DNA from: Hetaerina americana
Lineage: Eukaryota; Arthropoda; Insecta; Odonata; Calopterygidae
Assembly: GCA_022747635.1 (NCBI GenBank)
Contig: JAKTNV010000065.1
Coordinates: 590,001-654,000 of the forward strand
Reading direction: 5' to 3'
DNA: 64,000 nucleotides
Every line of letters starts with the position of its first letter. Positions within the stretch are counted from its first letter, which is position 1. This document shows, in pieces, positions 1 to 13,110 of this stretch. The notes below the pieces were generated by a model. It ran no database searches and was not told where the DNA came from. It saw only the letters and a program-made list of their open reading frames with translations. The position numbers were made by a program, and so were the translations under genes.

Positions 1-690
1 GGAGGACAGCCAGGTTGTAACAGCTGGCCTTAATTGCTCGTATTGTTAATTCTTCCTTTTCAAGAATAGCATCAAAGAAACGGCCGCAGTCATTCATCGT
101 TTCTGTTTGCATGTAATCAAAAACATTCCGGCCGACGTGAAGAGCTTGGAGAACTATCATTTTCATCTTATTCTATCTTATCACAACCTTATCTTTGTGT
201 TGTTTTCCGCAGATTTTTCATCTCCCGTAGTGGGGAGTGAATGCGAGAGGACTTGTGTTCGCACGTGGAAACTCCGGGTCGGCGTTATAAAAATATTCCT
301 TAGCGTCAACTTCCCATCTTCGAGTATTGTGTGAGATACCCTTTCAAAATAATGACAGAAGTTGGGATACTGCTCCCAGTCGAGAGCGATAAAGAAAAGG
401 GGTATTTTTTTAAAAATTCTTCGGGCTCAGGTCTTGAGAAATAAGTAGAGAGAAGGTAATAAAGAAGTTTCCTGCTCGAGCCAATTCTAGCAAGCCCAGA
501 TCCGGGTCATCGTGAAGTAAGCTAAACGAAGCACCACCACCTTATCTAGCCGATTCGGAATGCTTTTAGTCGCTGAAGTCTAGCTCGAATTGCATTGAGT
601 ATGATGTCATGTGTGTGAGACGAAATTATCTCCACATAAAAGGGGTGTGCTTGAGCAGAAAGAGAAATGGAAATAACCCAATGAAAAAAA

Positions 691-756
691 AATATATGTA
701 TATATATATATATACAACATAAAATATGTCTATATGTAACTATATATATATATATG
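691..756. repeat. TA-rich microsatellite
   Basis: Two short runs of alternating T and A separated by about 20 mixed bases. This is simple-sequence DNA and the short frames crossing it are artefacts. Confidence 0.85.
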
Positions 757-3700
757 TATGAAAATATAATTCCTTGGCATTTCAGTGGGTGGAGTGACTC
801 TACTTTTTCCATGTCGAACTTTTAACTGTTACTTATTTTTTTATTATTTAATATGCCTATTTTGAATTATTTTAATTAAATTTTCCACTAGATATATGGT
901 TCAATGCTGGTAAAATAGACGTCTGTATGCGCCAAGTTTCACGATGATATATCAAAAAACGGGTATCAGTCGAATAAACAATGAGTACAAAGCGTAATTA
1001 CCCGAAAATTTAAACTGGTAATTCCTCGATTATTATTCTTAAAACCACAGACCCACAGAATGCTAGTGAAACATTTTTGTTGATTTAGGGTCGAAACATA
1101 AAATACTATCGTCCTAATATCTTCTTCGAGTGTTTCCTCTCTTTATCTTTTGCTTCGTAACACAGCTATTAACTTATCCCCGCTCTTGGGAGACTTCTTG
1201 GGTGTCCAGTCCTCCCGGTTGAGTGAGACTGGTTTATTTGTTCAGAACGTGGATCTCGGATACTCCTTTGGGAGACTCAACTGCCCATCCTTATACATGG
1301 TTATGTCTTTGTCGCCATTAAGCCGATTAAGCCGTGGCGCCATTATTTATCCACCACTCTGTTGCCTGGTCCCATGTTTGGGTGTTATGTTGAAAGAAGT
1401 CGTTGGCATTATTTTGTGACGATTATTTCTTCATCCTTCTTTTTCGTTCCCACGCTCTTTTTAAGTTTTTTTTTATTATCTTGATTTTTGAATTTCTGCC
1501 TGCAACCATTGGGAATGGAACGTTTACACATCGAAGACGACAAGTCACGAGTGCATCGAGCCATTCATAGTCATCCTTGATATTCGCGATTTCGCAATCA
1601 AGGAATGTAATGCCTAGCAGATAAGAGAATGAATGGTATGGTTAAATATTACGTGAAGAATTATTATAGTTACCATTCCATTTCGTGAAACTTATTTAAC
1701 CATTGCGAAAGGATATTTCGATTAAATTGGAGTACAGCACCTTTTCAACACTGCAAAAGTCATTTATTTACTAGAAAGTCAGATGAAGTACTTGGATAAT
1801 GGCATTCTCAAATGTTATTTCCGTAACAATACGAAACAAATGTACGTACAATAATATATTTATTTGCACGAAGGAATATAAGCCAAAAAACAGATCCAAA
1901 TGGCTAAATTTATATTGTTTGGAAACATAGTGAATAGTTGATTGGTTTCATGAATTGTCTAGTATATTTGATTGAAACCTTGGGCTACGAATCTGTTTTC
2001 TTTCTCTTAATTCAACGGGCAAATGTCTCCAAAGGTTTAATAAAAGCAACCTTTCGAACTTGATAAAAATTTACTCCGTTTGCTTTTGCATACAGACTCA
2101 TTTGAAAGCCTCAGATGTACTCAAGGTTACGTATTCCATTAAAATGAAATGAAAAGAGGGCTGATATCTTGGATGGTAAGTATTGTACATATGCGTTAAT
2201 TGGCCGTATCTTTTCCGGTTTGGAATTCAGATCTCATTTATTAGGAGACATGTGCCATGTGCCATTTAAAACAAAAATGTGTTGAAAATGATATTACCAG
2301 GGTGAAAGTCAGTGTCTACGGAGTGATTAGATGCCGCAGTCAAGACATAAAAGGAGAATTCCACGAGCGCGTGAGATTATCTCAAGGCAGAAGCGAAGGC
2401 ATATGTAATGAACGAAAAAAAATTCCTCGGGTGTGATCTCTCAGGTCCTTAAAAGTGAAATTCCAGCGAATTTCCCGCAACCCGGTGCAATTGACACGAA
2501 TTGAGACACAAGTGGCGTTTTTTTTAAAAAGCCTATTTAAAATTCATCCGCAGAAATTACTTTCAAGGACAAAATGACTGCTGCGTTACGTCATTATCGC
2601 TTCTAGAGCTGGAAGTAAATGCCGAGGGTGGCCGTGGGCAGTGTGTTTTGTGCGGGCCCCGTTCCAAATATCTGTGCGCTAGAGCGTACGTGCAGGCGAG
2701 CTAGGCAAACAATGATATTGCGAAGCAGTAGGAAACGTACACAAAATTTGAGTAATTCGTAAGAATCTTTCTGGACTGCTGAGCGTAGATCAATTATAGA
2801 ATGCATTGAAGAGTGTTTTTTCATTCGAAGTAATTATTCTTTTCTAACAGTCAATATTTTTGTAAAAACTCATTTTTTATCAGTAGAAATGAACATTTTT
2901 AACGTCATCTGATGTGAAATAATTTTTAAAAACGCTGAATGGTGAATAACTATAGATGACCACTCTATTTAGGCGTCATTTTTATGCTTGCTGTGTCGTA
3001 CATTTATTCTTTATTGTTTTCACTGGCACAACCCCAATTACCCGTATGATTTATCGATGTTGCTTCGTTGTTGTTTTTATTGTTACTCTTGTGTTGTCAT
3101 TCTCGCTGTTGTTTATACTCATTCCTCTGTGTTTTCATTGTTGTTTTTGCTTCGCAATCCGTTCCATCGTATCAGGATCGTGAGTGACCTGCTCTCACGT
3201 TACTGCGGCCAATTACTTTCATGTCGTCAGTCCGACGACGTAATATACTTTTCAGTCCGTGCGCGCATATTACCGAGAATTACGCGCCGGAACAAGTAAC
3301 GAACGTAATCATTCTCAGATCGTTGCTTTGCTTACTCGATAAAACCTACTTGTGCCTCCTCCCACCTCCGCAAACACGGATGTGTGTACACACGCAGGCC
3401 TGGTGATCGCCGCACCCGGCGTTGGCCGTCGCCCATCAGATAGCTACCAGGAACTCGGGTGCTGCTTCGAAGCGAAACGAAGTATCTCTGATAACCGACG
3501 CTTGGAGTCCACAGCAGTCCTCTTGTTCAAGACTTCGGCGCCCCGGTCTCCAGCCTCGGTTGACCCGAGACGCTAATGGATCACCCCCCTCATCTCAGTC
3601 TGCGTATCCCTTCCTTCTGTTGGTCACTTCTTCGCGAGTGGAATGCTTGGGATTCGCGGAGCGATGAATTGCGCCAAGTGCTGTTCCTCATCGCGTGTGT

Positions 3701-4100
3701 CAATCGATGGAGCGTCAATGCGCCCTTCTCCTTTTACACTAAGCGCGGCGAATCTGAAAGATATCGAAATTAATGTTGAGTGACATTTCGATCATCGACG
3801 AACCTGGGTAGGATTAGGAAACGATCGCAGAATACTTACTCATTGATGAAGTTTACATTGTCCTGGATCGTTGCTCAGGATGCTCGTAGGACTTGTATAT
3901 TGTAGCTACTCCAATAATGCTTTTCTTCGCGGCCATTGTTACTAAATGGTACTGGTTATTAATTTTAAATTGGAATGTTTTTGCCAACATGACTGTTACC
4001 GCATATTTCAACATTTTCAGTATTATTTGTGGGTAGCGATGGTCCCACGATCAGGTTACATGCACGATGACAGCAGTGACAGCAGTGGAGTAACGAATCG

Positions 4101-4226
4101 CTGTTTTACCGAAATGAATTGACAAAAAATACAAATTGACACTCCGGACTTTTTCATTATAGTCACTACGTTTGCTTAAAGTTTACATTTTTTATTTGCG
4201 TCATAGTTAAACCAGAAAAAAAACTA
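4101..4226. repeat. 126-bp dispersed repeat, copy 1
   Basis: A 126-bp block starting ctgttttaccgaaatgaatt and ending in an A-rich run plus cta recurs essentially unchanged at 9,918-10,043 in the same orientation. Flanking bases differ immediately at both edges. It carries no open frame of note and no clear terminal inverted repeat; it could be a short element or a fragment of a larger repeat. Confidence 0.85.
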
Positions 4227-5951
4227 TCCTCGAATAGAATCTGAGTATTGTCAATAATATGAGTTGCATCAACTTATTTGATCGGAGGATATTCATCCTT
4301 CTCGTGTCGTGTGTAAAAAAATCGTGAATGACGGCATAAGAGATAGGGAATGTTCGTGAGTTCACCTTAGTTCTTCTCGACTTCTGCTGGCTGATTGTCG
4401 TTGCTGTTTAAGAAAATATATGAATCTCAGCAAAAGAAATCTTCAATGCAAATGATTGTTATAAAACTTTATTATAGAACTGGCGGATTATAAATTATAA
4501 TACGCAGAGCTTAGTAGTGAAACTGGAGTTTTCAGGATAAACATTGGTATCGAATAAATGAGATGGGTTTCTTAAAGGTAAATTTATTACGGTAAAAATA
4601 GTAGAAACGGGTTGACAAATGAGTTTGTTATCAAAGTATGTTGATTAGGACCACCGACACATGCAGAAAGTGGGAAAGAATTATGCTCCGCTGTTTTGGT
4701 TGTATGGAGTGGGAGGCAATCAATGAAATTCGAACCAACAAATGGGCATATGGGAGAAAAGTAAATTGTTTGAGGAGAATAAATCGAGAAAGCCATGAGG
4801 CCGATGTTATTCCCAAGGAAAGTAATATAAGGAGCCTCCCGAATAGAAGAGCATGTATACAATAATGTTCATATGGATTTGATAGAGGCGAAAGAAGTAT
4901 TCATGGGTAGACTGATATGCTGCGAATGGCTAAATGGAGTACTAAAAATCTACACCTGTAACGACCTAAATATGACGCGTTTCCGTATTTACCAATTTCG
5001 AAAGAAAACGCATGAATGGTGGTTTCATAGAGGCGACCATGACATTTAATGTAATCGGCAATGCCTACGTTATAAATAAACCCCATTTTAGCACCGTGCT
5101 CGCATTGGTTCCTCGTTAATTTTTTTCCAATTCTTTTTTGTTGATAAGTAAGTTTTAAGGTAGTCAAGTAGTGGTCTAAAAATGTAATAAAACCTATTTT
5201 TGTTAGCCATCTCTCATAAATTATCTCGTCTGCTGGACGCTGGGAATCTGAGAACTCATCGCCGGCGAAATAATACGAATTAAATGATATGCAAAATTAT
5301 CATATTTAGTTTTTTTTATTAATTGTAGAAAGCAATTTAAAACTTGACAGCAAAAATTAAGCGTGATTACCATCTGTCAATTATATTCATACTTGGTGTA
5401 GCTTTCTTTTCCGTTGCCCTGTACTCCGCGTGAATTACTCCCGCATTATGCATATATACAGACGCAGTTTCATTCATCTTTGTATCGTTATTCACTTTCA
5501 TTGAGCTTGTTTGAACTGAGTCGTCATAGTGACCGCTTAGATGGACCGTAGGATGGGTGGAAGTTTCTTCACATCCCTCACGATTCTTATGTGTAGACCG
5601 TGACTTTTATGTAACGTATAATTTCTTAGTAATACTCGTATAATTCATTCAGAAATGGAATGAAGGTGAGGGAATTTCATAAGCATGGATTTATAATTTT
5701 AACAACACATTGATTAATGAATAATCGAAATTTCTAAATATATTTTGCCTGTTTGGACATTTTTGCTTACCATATGTTCGCATAACTTGGGTAATACTAT
5801 ATGATGGTATATGTATCCAAATACTTGGAAATTTGGGTTGAAACCAACCGAATCTCTTTCTTGCAGTTTATAAATCAATTGACGGAATTAAAATAATGGC
5901 AACTTCGCTGCTCAGATCATTACAGTCAATTGAATATTATGGAGAAGGTAA

Positions 5952-6078
<127 letters not shown>

Positions 6079-9000
6079 GTGACTCGCATCACGATATCTC
6101 TCATTCCAACCAAAATGAAAACTGCGTGGTTTTAAGCGTAAGCGTTTTAAGCCCTCGTAGCAACCCCTCCAGCGAAGCGTGAAATTGTGCATGGACATGC
6201 GTGCCGTTCAGCCACCAATTTCCTGTGCAAAAATTCCTACCAGAATGGGTTCTCTAAACTCGCGCGGAAACTACAGTAATTACCGGAAAACGTAGATGAG
6301 GACTTGATATACTTTTTCTTGCGAGAGATGTAGTTCAGATCGTTTGTAAATTTTCCGCTGCTCCGAGATAACCCGTTTACAAATCACTTCTTTCTTCGGA
6401 AGCTGGAGATTTAGATAACACTTCGCGGTGGCGGGAGTAATATGGAAGATGCATCAGCTGGAAATTCTCCAGGGGCATCGTTTTGCTTTTAGATTCTTTT
6501 CTGAGGAATGCGGAAAGTGCCCGTTTACGCGGGCTTAAAAGACTTCTCCGTGCCGCTCGCAACGACTGAGCAACCGCGGCGCTTTGATGTAATCGCGTCT
6601 CCCACATGCGAACTCGTGGCCACTGCTATTTAACACCGCCTCTAGACGCGCGAAGAATAATGCATATTATTATTTAAATATGGATGAAACGGACGTCTAA
6701 AATGTTTGACGGTTACACTCCCCTGAGGTTTTTCTCTGAATCGCTCGTGTAATAAACGACGGGTGGCAAATCCATGACTACGAGTTAACGCGAAACAAGA
6801 TGGATTCAAATGCGGTAATCGCAGCCTTCACCGGTGTCAAGGACTTAGGAATCCTTTTGGGCGTAATTTCTCGGAATTACCGAGAAAGTTACGAACGAGA
6901 TACTTCCGGGAAAGAGGTTATAGTGGCGAGCTACGGACGTGACTAACAGGATGATGGTCGTAGTTCGGGTTTTGGTGTTCAAAATGACTGAGGTCATGTC
7001 CCACTGCAGCTCTCCATTTATGGTGAACGTTATGCAGTGGTCAAGTCATGCGAAGTGTTGCGGTTAGGAATGTTTCATATTCGCAGTCATTTATTTCCCG
7101 AAAAATATATTTGACTGTGAGGTATGATTAAATTCATTCAATCCAATGGGTAATGTACAATAGCGCCGGATTCTTAATTCAGAATTGAACGAGTGACCTT
7201 GGCTCGGATTTTGACCATACCACCAGTCGGGACGAAGGACTCTTCCTAGGCGGCATAATTTATTTTCACTGTTATGCGAAAAATATCACTTCGGATAAGT
7301 AGCCAAATTAGTGTCTTGTGAAATGCGATTTTCAGTTGAAATGAGTTTTGAGAATATTTTCAAGTTTGCATTTACCCCCGTTTGGTTTCAGTTTCTGTCT
7401 GCTAAGCATTACACTGATTTGAAGCTAGCATTAATGAATTTCCTTTGAAGGTTTTTGATGAAGTTGGCAAACCTATGCTGGTCATATTATAACAGTGCAG
7501 AGAGTGCTTATCTGCGAACCTAGCCATCGATTCCCCCCCCCCCAGATAAAGACACATGTTAAATGACATTTTCGTCCCAGGCTCGTTCCCGAGTTCCTTA
7601 CACCTCTTAGATGTTTGCCAGGCGAAAAATACGCGCCGTGGAGCACCAGGTGAGAGATTTGAGGAGCCTGCCACAAGTTGCCAAAGAAACCATAAATATC
7701 CGCAAATATCATTGAGCTTAGCCCAAAAATAATCCGTTTTTTCCACGATATTGGAATCTGTTGAGGAAACAAAAACGAGACAAAGGGTTAAACCTATTGA
7801 ATTTTGGTTGTTTCATGAAATCATATTTAACATTATATATACTATGTGGATGGTATGTGCAAGTTGCCTTGCGCATAGTTGGGTGAGATACATCATAGAA
7901 ATTGAGAGTTGAGTTTACCTCCAATGATAATGAAAAAAAATCTATTTCCAAGCCACACCCCTTTCTTCGGTAGCACCTCGCCCAAATCCGACTTCATTCC
8001 GATTGTCCTTTTGTTTTGGTTTCCGCCCGTCGACAATAGCAGTCGTATCCGCCCGTAAAATGTCCTCCCGGACAAACTCCCCAACTCCCTGCCCGCGAGA
8101 GGGCATTATTATGTATAATCTGCGACTTATACTGGCGGGGATAATTGACGAGAATTATTTATCAGCATTTAGTGCGGTGGGTTGACAAGAGTTCCAAATT
8201 AGCTCGGAGGTAGTTTTCCCCGCTTTCACTACTCTCCGATACGATGAAAGTTTTGAAAAACATTGCCAGAGCCTGAAGAAATAAAAACCGCGCCCGTTTT
8301 TTTTCCAAATTTTCCCCGAGCTAAGAAAATAATAATTCTTAAAAGGGGAGGGGGGAAAGAAATAGACCGCGAACGCGAAAGCGGGAGGTAGGTAGTCGAC
8401 TACTTTTTCGAGAACCAGATGAGAGTTTATTTATTTTTCGCTGTTGTTGTCGTTGTTCCCGCAGTTTCCTTAAATAACATTTGAAATATTTTCGAGAAGA
8501 CCTCCGGTTTAGACACAGCCAATTAAGTCGACGATGATTTTTTGCCGTCTTCGGAGCTTCGTCGGAAAGGTTCTGCCTCAGCCCACTTGATTTCAAACCT
8601 TGTCCTTCGCGAGTTTTTTCCTCCCCTCCCATCGTAATTCCTTTTATGCGTACTTTTTCGTTAAGTCGCTCGTCGTTAAATACGAGATCACCCGCGGGCG
8701 TCATGGATGGCGCTAGTGCATTCTTGTTCACATGCAATAATTTGAATTACATCCCAACTGCATCACAATATGCCCTAGAGCATTCAATTTTTTTTGCAAG
8801 CATTACGATTACTTTTACGTAGTGGTGTCATTCCAGCACCCATCATTTCAGTACTCACCAATGATACTTAATGCAAATAATTTTTAATAAAATGTTGGGG
8901 GTTCGTTTAGGTGCATGCATACGTAGTTTTCCATCAAGGTAACTACATGTTTTTACATGACAGCATACAAATTCATTTTTAGTGAAGCATCGAACGAAAT

Positions 9001-9439
9001 CTTTATGTGGCATCTCGTAACATCTATCAGAATCGTTGAAAACTCCGTGCCCGAACGGCGGTCTTCCTCGGAAATGGGTGTCGGGCCTGTATCTACTCAT
9101 CTTCAAGACGGCATGTGTTGCTTTAATCCGACTTACTGGCATTATAAGTTTCCTTCCTTCATCAAAACCCAGCGCAACGCTGCAATTGAAATATTCTTCA
9201 CTTTTTGAGACCCGAGACGTGCGGTGAGAATTTCGTACACGAAGTAGAGATTGTTTTAAGTGGAAAGGGGCGTTTTAATTTCGCTTCACTTTCAGCAATT
9301 AAAATGATAGACGGGAATATAATGATTAATGTACCACTGTCAGATAATTTTTTTTAGTGACTATTACCGTATCACTAGCTAATTGGCGCACCCAGATTTT
9401 ACCCATGGAGGAGGGCCTAATTATATATTAAAGTGTTGA

Positions 9440-9910
9440 ACGCTCTCTTTCTCAATTAAAATCCAAATTTTATTGGGAGAAATGATCAGAAATCCAGGAT
9501 AAAATGCCGGGCACAAAGAACGATTAAAAAATTTTTTCTTTTCTAAATAAAACAATTGTTAATTGGAACACCTTACCTGCAAAACTATTCGAGCCCTTTC
9601 CTAACAGAGTAAATACTTTTAAGAAAAGATGTAAGCAATTTATATAATAATTTGATTGATGTGTGGTGTAAAATGATATGTAACAGCTTAATTTTTTTTA
9701 CTGTTTTTCTTGCTGATTGATTAATGTTAATGAGATGGGGATTTCCTTGTTTTGTGTAAGATATTTGTGTTTGGAAGTTTCCTTTAAGTGTACATTTTTT
9801 ACTGACTATTATTTTATTTATTATCTTTTGTGATTACTTGTGACTTTTGTGGCACCTGACATAGTGTATCTGCACATGTAAATTTTAATTATAATATAAA
9901 ATAATATATA
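9440..9910 (+). mobile_element. Truncated non-LTR retrotransposon 3' end (remnant)
   Basis: Around 9,563-9,645 the + strand reads WNTLPAKLF followed shortly by NTFKKRCKQFI and a stop. This is the usual last segment of CR1/L2-like reverse transcriptase proteins (WNxLP ... SFKxRL). The frame just upstream is broken by stops. Downstream lies an AT-rich 3' untranslated stretch ending in a run of AATATAAAATAATATATA type. Only the tail of the element remains, as expected of 5' truncation. Clade and exact left edge are uncertain. Confidence 0.45.
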
Positions 9911-9917
9911 CGAGTAT

Positions 9918-10043
9918 CTGTTTTACCGAAATGAATTGACAAAAAATACAAATTGACACTCCGGACTTTTTCATTATAGTCACTACGTTTGCTTAAAGTT
10001 TACATTTTTTATTTGCGTCATAGTTAAACCAGAAAAAAAACTA
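9918..10043. repeat. 126-bp dispersed repeat, copy 2
   Basis: Second copy of the block at 4,101-4,226, same orientation, 5.8 kb away. It directly follows the AT-rich tail of a LINE-like 3' end (about 9,440-9,910), so it may have been carried along by, or have inserted at the tail of, that element. Confidence 0.85.
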
Positions 10044-11525
10044 ATCTCGTATTAATAGCGAAAAGAGTTTTTAGTTTGTATCCAATTTGCCTGGTGACAA
10101 AAATACGTTGTATACTTTTTCAGGCATGAACATAGTGATAGTTCATCAAGCTCTGTTGTAACTTACTGGATACATTTAAACCAGAAAACTGTCTGATTTT
10201 GGGTGCACTATATTTTACGAAGTGATGCTAATGGTGAATACTTGGAATTAATGCAATATGTACACGTAATAATTTCATGTCATTCTTTGTAAACTTTTGA
10301 AAACCTTCAACGCAAGCAACAGGTCATAATATTAAAAAAGATTAAGGCCAGGTAAAATAACGTTTCTTTAAATTTAAGGTTAAGCTAAACCTTCGTTTAG
10401 GGTCACAAATCTGCTTTATGGCCGCTAGTTAACCCAAAACCGACGGTCAAGCCGCCCAACCACTGACGAACTGTGTCAATATGGTCACTATGTTCACATT
10501 AACTGATGAAAACTCTCATTTGTTTGTAAAATTGAATTTGTCGGTTATCTCTACGATAAGCTAACGTGCACATTAACCAACGATTGAACGTAACGAGGAA
10601 TTATAAAACCGGGTCTTAAGAATTTTATTGTATTGAATACGTATATGTTTAATATGTATGTAAGTAATAGACTGCTATTATTGGTGGTGAACGCAACTGA
10701 GTCAGTCTGCGACTTTCCTACTGAATGCGTTTAGCCAGCAAGTGCAGTTCGAGCGTCGTATTCCTATGAGTCCTGTGCTTGGCGATAGGCACCTCAAGGT
10801 CATGGATTTTTACTGGTAATTTCGCCGATTCGTCTCCGGAAACGCTTTTTTTTTAATTTTCAATCAATGCATCAACGCTTTAAATTTTGTACTCATTTAT
10901 TTTTATTGTCCTTTGTCAAGATTGGATGTGGCGAGAAAAAAAGAAATCGATTCGAATGCAAGGTAAAATATGAAAAGAAAAACAGATCTGGGGAGGGATA
11001 AAATGAATAAGGAACGCATTATGTGTAAAAAGTAAACTCCTTTTCCAAACGAACGTGAAATATGAATCGTAATAAATCAAAGGAGGTTAAGCTAAATTCA
11101 ACCTTGGTTCTGAAATCTATTTTATACTACTGCAAGGTAAGATTAAAATGGGCGAATCGGGCAATTTTGCAATTAATAAAGTTTCCAAACATGAGACCTA
11201 ATAAAATAATCGAAGCAACGGCCATAAATGCGAGGCGAAATGAAACGAATTCATTCCATTTCCGAAGATTCATTTGAACGAGCAGCCGTGAGGGGAGCAA
11301 TAAAAAATAAATTTCGATAATAATCCAATAAAATTAACCGTAATAAAATCTGCGGAAACTGAAGTTATTGGTGGTGTTTATGGTCCTGATGCTGTTTTTA
11401 GTTTCAAATTATGGTGGATTCCAAGTAAGCTGAGAAATCTCACCTCAGGGTTTTACAATATTGACTCCAGAAGTCACTAGTTTGTTTTTTGATATCTTAG
11501 AATATTATTTAGAATCGGTGATTGC

Positions 11526-11541
11526 CTCTCTCTCTCTCTCT
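11526..11541. repeat. (CT)n microsatellite
   Basis: A short uninterrupted run of alternating C and T in otherwise AT-rich DNA. Confidence 0.8.
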
Positions 11542-12699
11542 TAGAAGATTTGATGTTTACGTTGGATGGAGTATCTAAGTGCTATTAATGAATGAAATAT
11601 TAAACTTTTTTCAATGTCTGGTTACATTTCAGACTTTGTTTCAGTTATATTTATACCATGTATCGAAATCAGTTGTGCGACAGCCTGAAAACAATTTTTT
11701 TACGATTTCAAAATTTTTAAGTGTGTGCAAAAACGTATCATTCCAAGTGCCAAGTCTCCTTATATATTGTGCAATTTTTCAGTCAAGTTGGTTCGCCAAG
11801 TAGATGTTTTGTCACTCCAGAACCAGATGATGACTAACGGTTAATATTATATTAGTTGTGCTAAATGTACTACAAGTTACCGTGGCCATAATGGCAGACT
11901 TTTTCTTAGATCACATGCACTCGCTGCGATTTTATGATACATTTTAAGACGCTATCTGAGACGTGAAAGACGTTAGTCCACTTTCGATAATGCTCCGTAC
12001 GCAGTCACGCTCGGTGGGCACCTTAGCATGGTTACGTACGATCGTACCGGATAATTTTTCAATTTAAAGATTTTGGAAACTGCAACTATTTGACGGAGTC
12101 TTCTCGATTGATAGAGGACGATATTACCTGTGAATCGGAGCCGGAGCTGGCATAATTTTGCGAAATTTCAGAACTTTAAATCTCCAGAACTCGAGCTAAT
12201 ACTCCGCAAACCTAACCCCGTCGGCAGGTGTGACCCCGGCTTTACGCATGCTTAGTCTTGCTCGAGGAGAAACTTTCTAGGTGCTAGCGCATGCCTATTG
12301 TCACAGATGTGTCGTCTTTAAAGTGCGTAGACGCATTTAAATGGATGCGATTTCTAGAGTAGTTTTTTCTTTAAATTTGATTGCAAATTCATATTTATCT
12401 GAATTTCTGAACCATAACTAATTTTCAGAAATTCTCCCATTTAATTTTACTCTTAAAAAAAATAAGTTTTACATTTAAGCACGTTTCAGGGATTAATCTG
12501 TTGATTCCCACTCTCTCTGAGCGATGTTCATTTATACATATACACGACCATTAAGATGAATAATACAGGGCAAGGACAAATATACCGGAATGCTTGAAAA
12601 TTCGTCAAATTTTCGCATATCGTGCACGTCGTATCTGGGAGCTGTCTTCCGTCGGTATTTCGCTCGTGGTAATTCATTTTTTTTTCGTTTACCGTGGAA

Positions 12700-13110
12700 G
12701 GGAGGATGATCACCCATCGATTATTTCGTGTTTGTTTTTCCGTCCCATGCCCTTTTTTGCCCCAGCTGCGGCGGCCGGCCCCGTTTCCCTCCACCCACCT
12801 CCGTACAACCCGATCGCCCACTCCACGACCCGTGCACTCGGCGCCCTATTATAGTTCCTTCCTCGCCCACCCGACGCAGCGCCTCCTTTCCTTCTTTGGC
12901 ACTCCGCATCGCTCGCTCGCTCTCTCGCCCGACTGCCTCTCTCTCTCTCGTCTCTGGGAGGAGCGCGTACGTCATCGGCCATTACGCCAATCGCAAGACG
13001 CCCCCGTGAAACCTGCCGTTTGGCACAAAATGCTCCCGATCGAGCCGATGCTCCACGCTGGAAGAAGGCCTTCGCACCGAAATCTCTCGAGGTTGGATGA
13101 TGATTTTTTT
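12700..13110. promoter_or_regulatory. CpG-rich, promoter-like patch (candidate)
   Basis: This stretch of about 400 bp is strikingly GC- and CpG-rich against AT-rich surroundings, with CT-rich tracts and clusters of cgctcgctcgc type. Long overlapping open frames on both strands are a by-product of the composition. It could be an unmethylated CpG island marking a 5' exon or an alternative promoter of tensin about 4.5 kb downstream. No TATA box, start codon context or splice donor was pinned down, so the assignment is inference. Confidence 0.3.

Noticed and set aside
8339..8737. 132-codon minus-strand frame
   Set aside because: Basic, repetitive residues (poly-Gln/Arg) with no recognisable domain, no splice partner and no conservation evidence; most likely chance.
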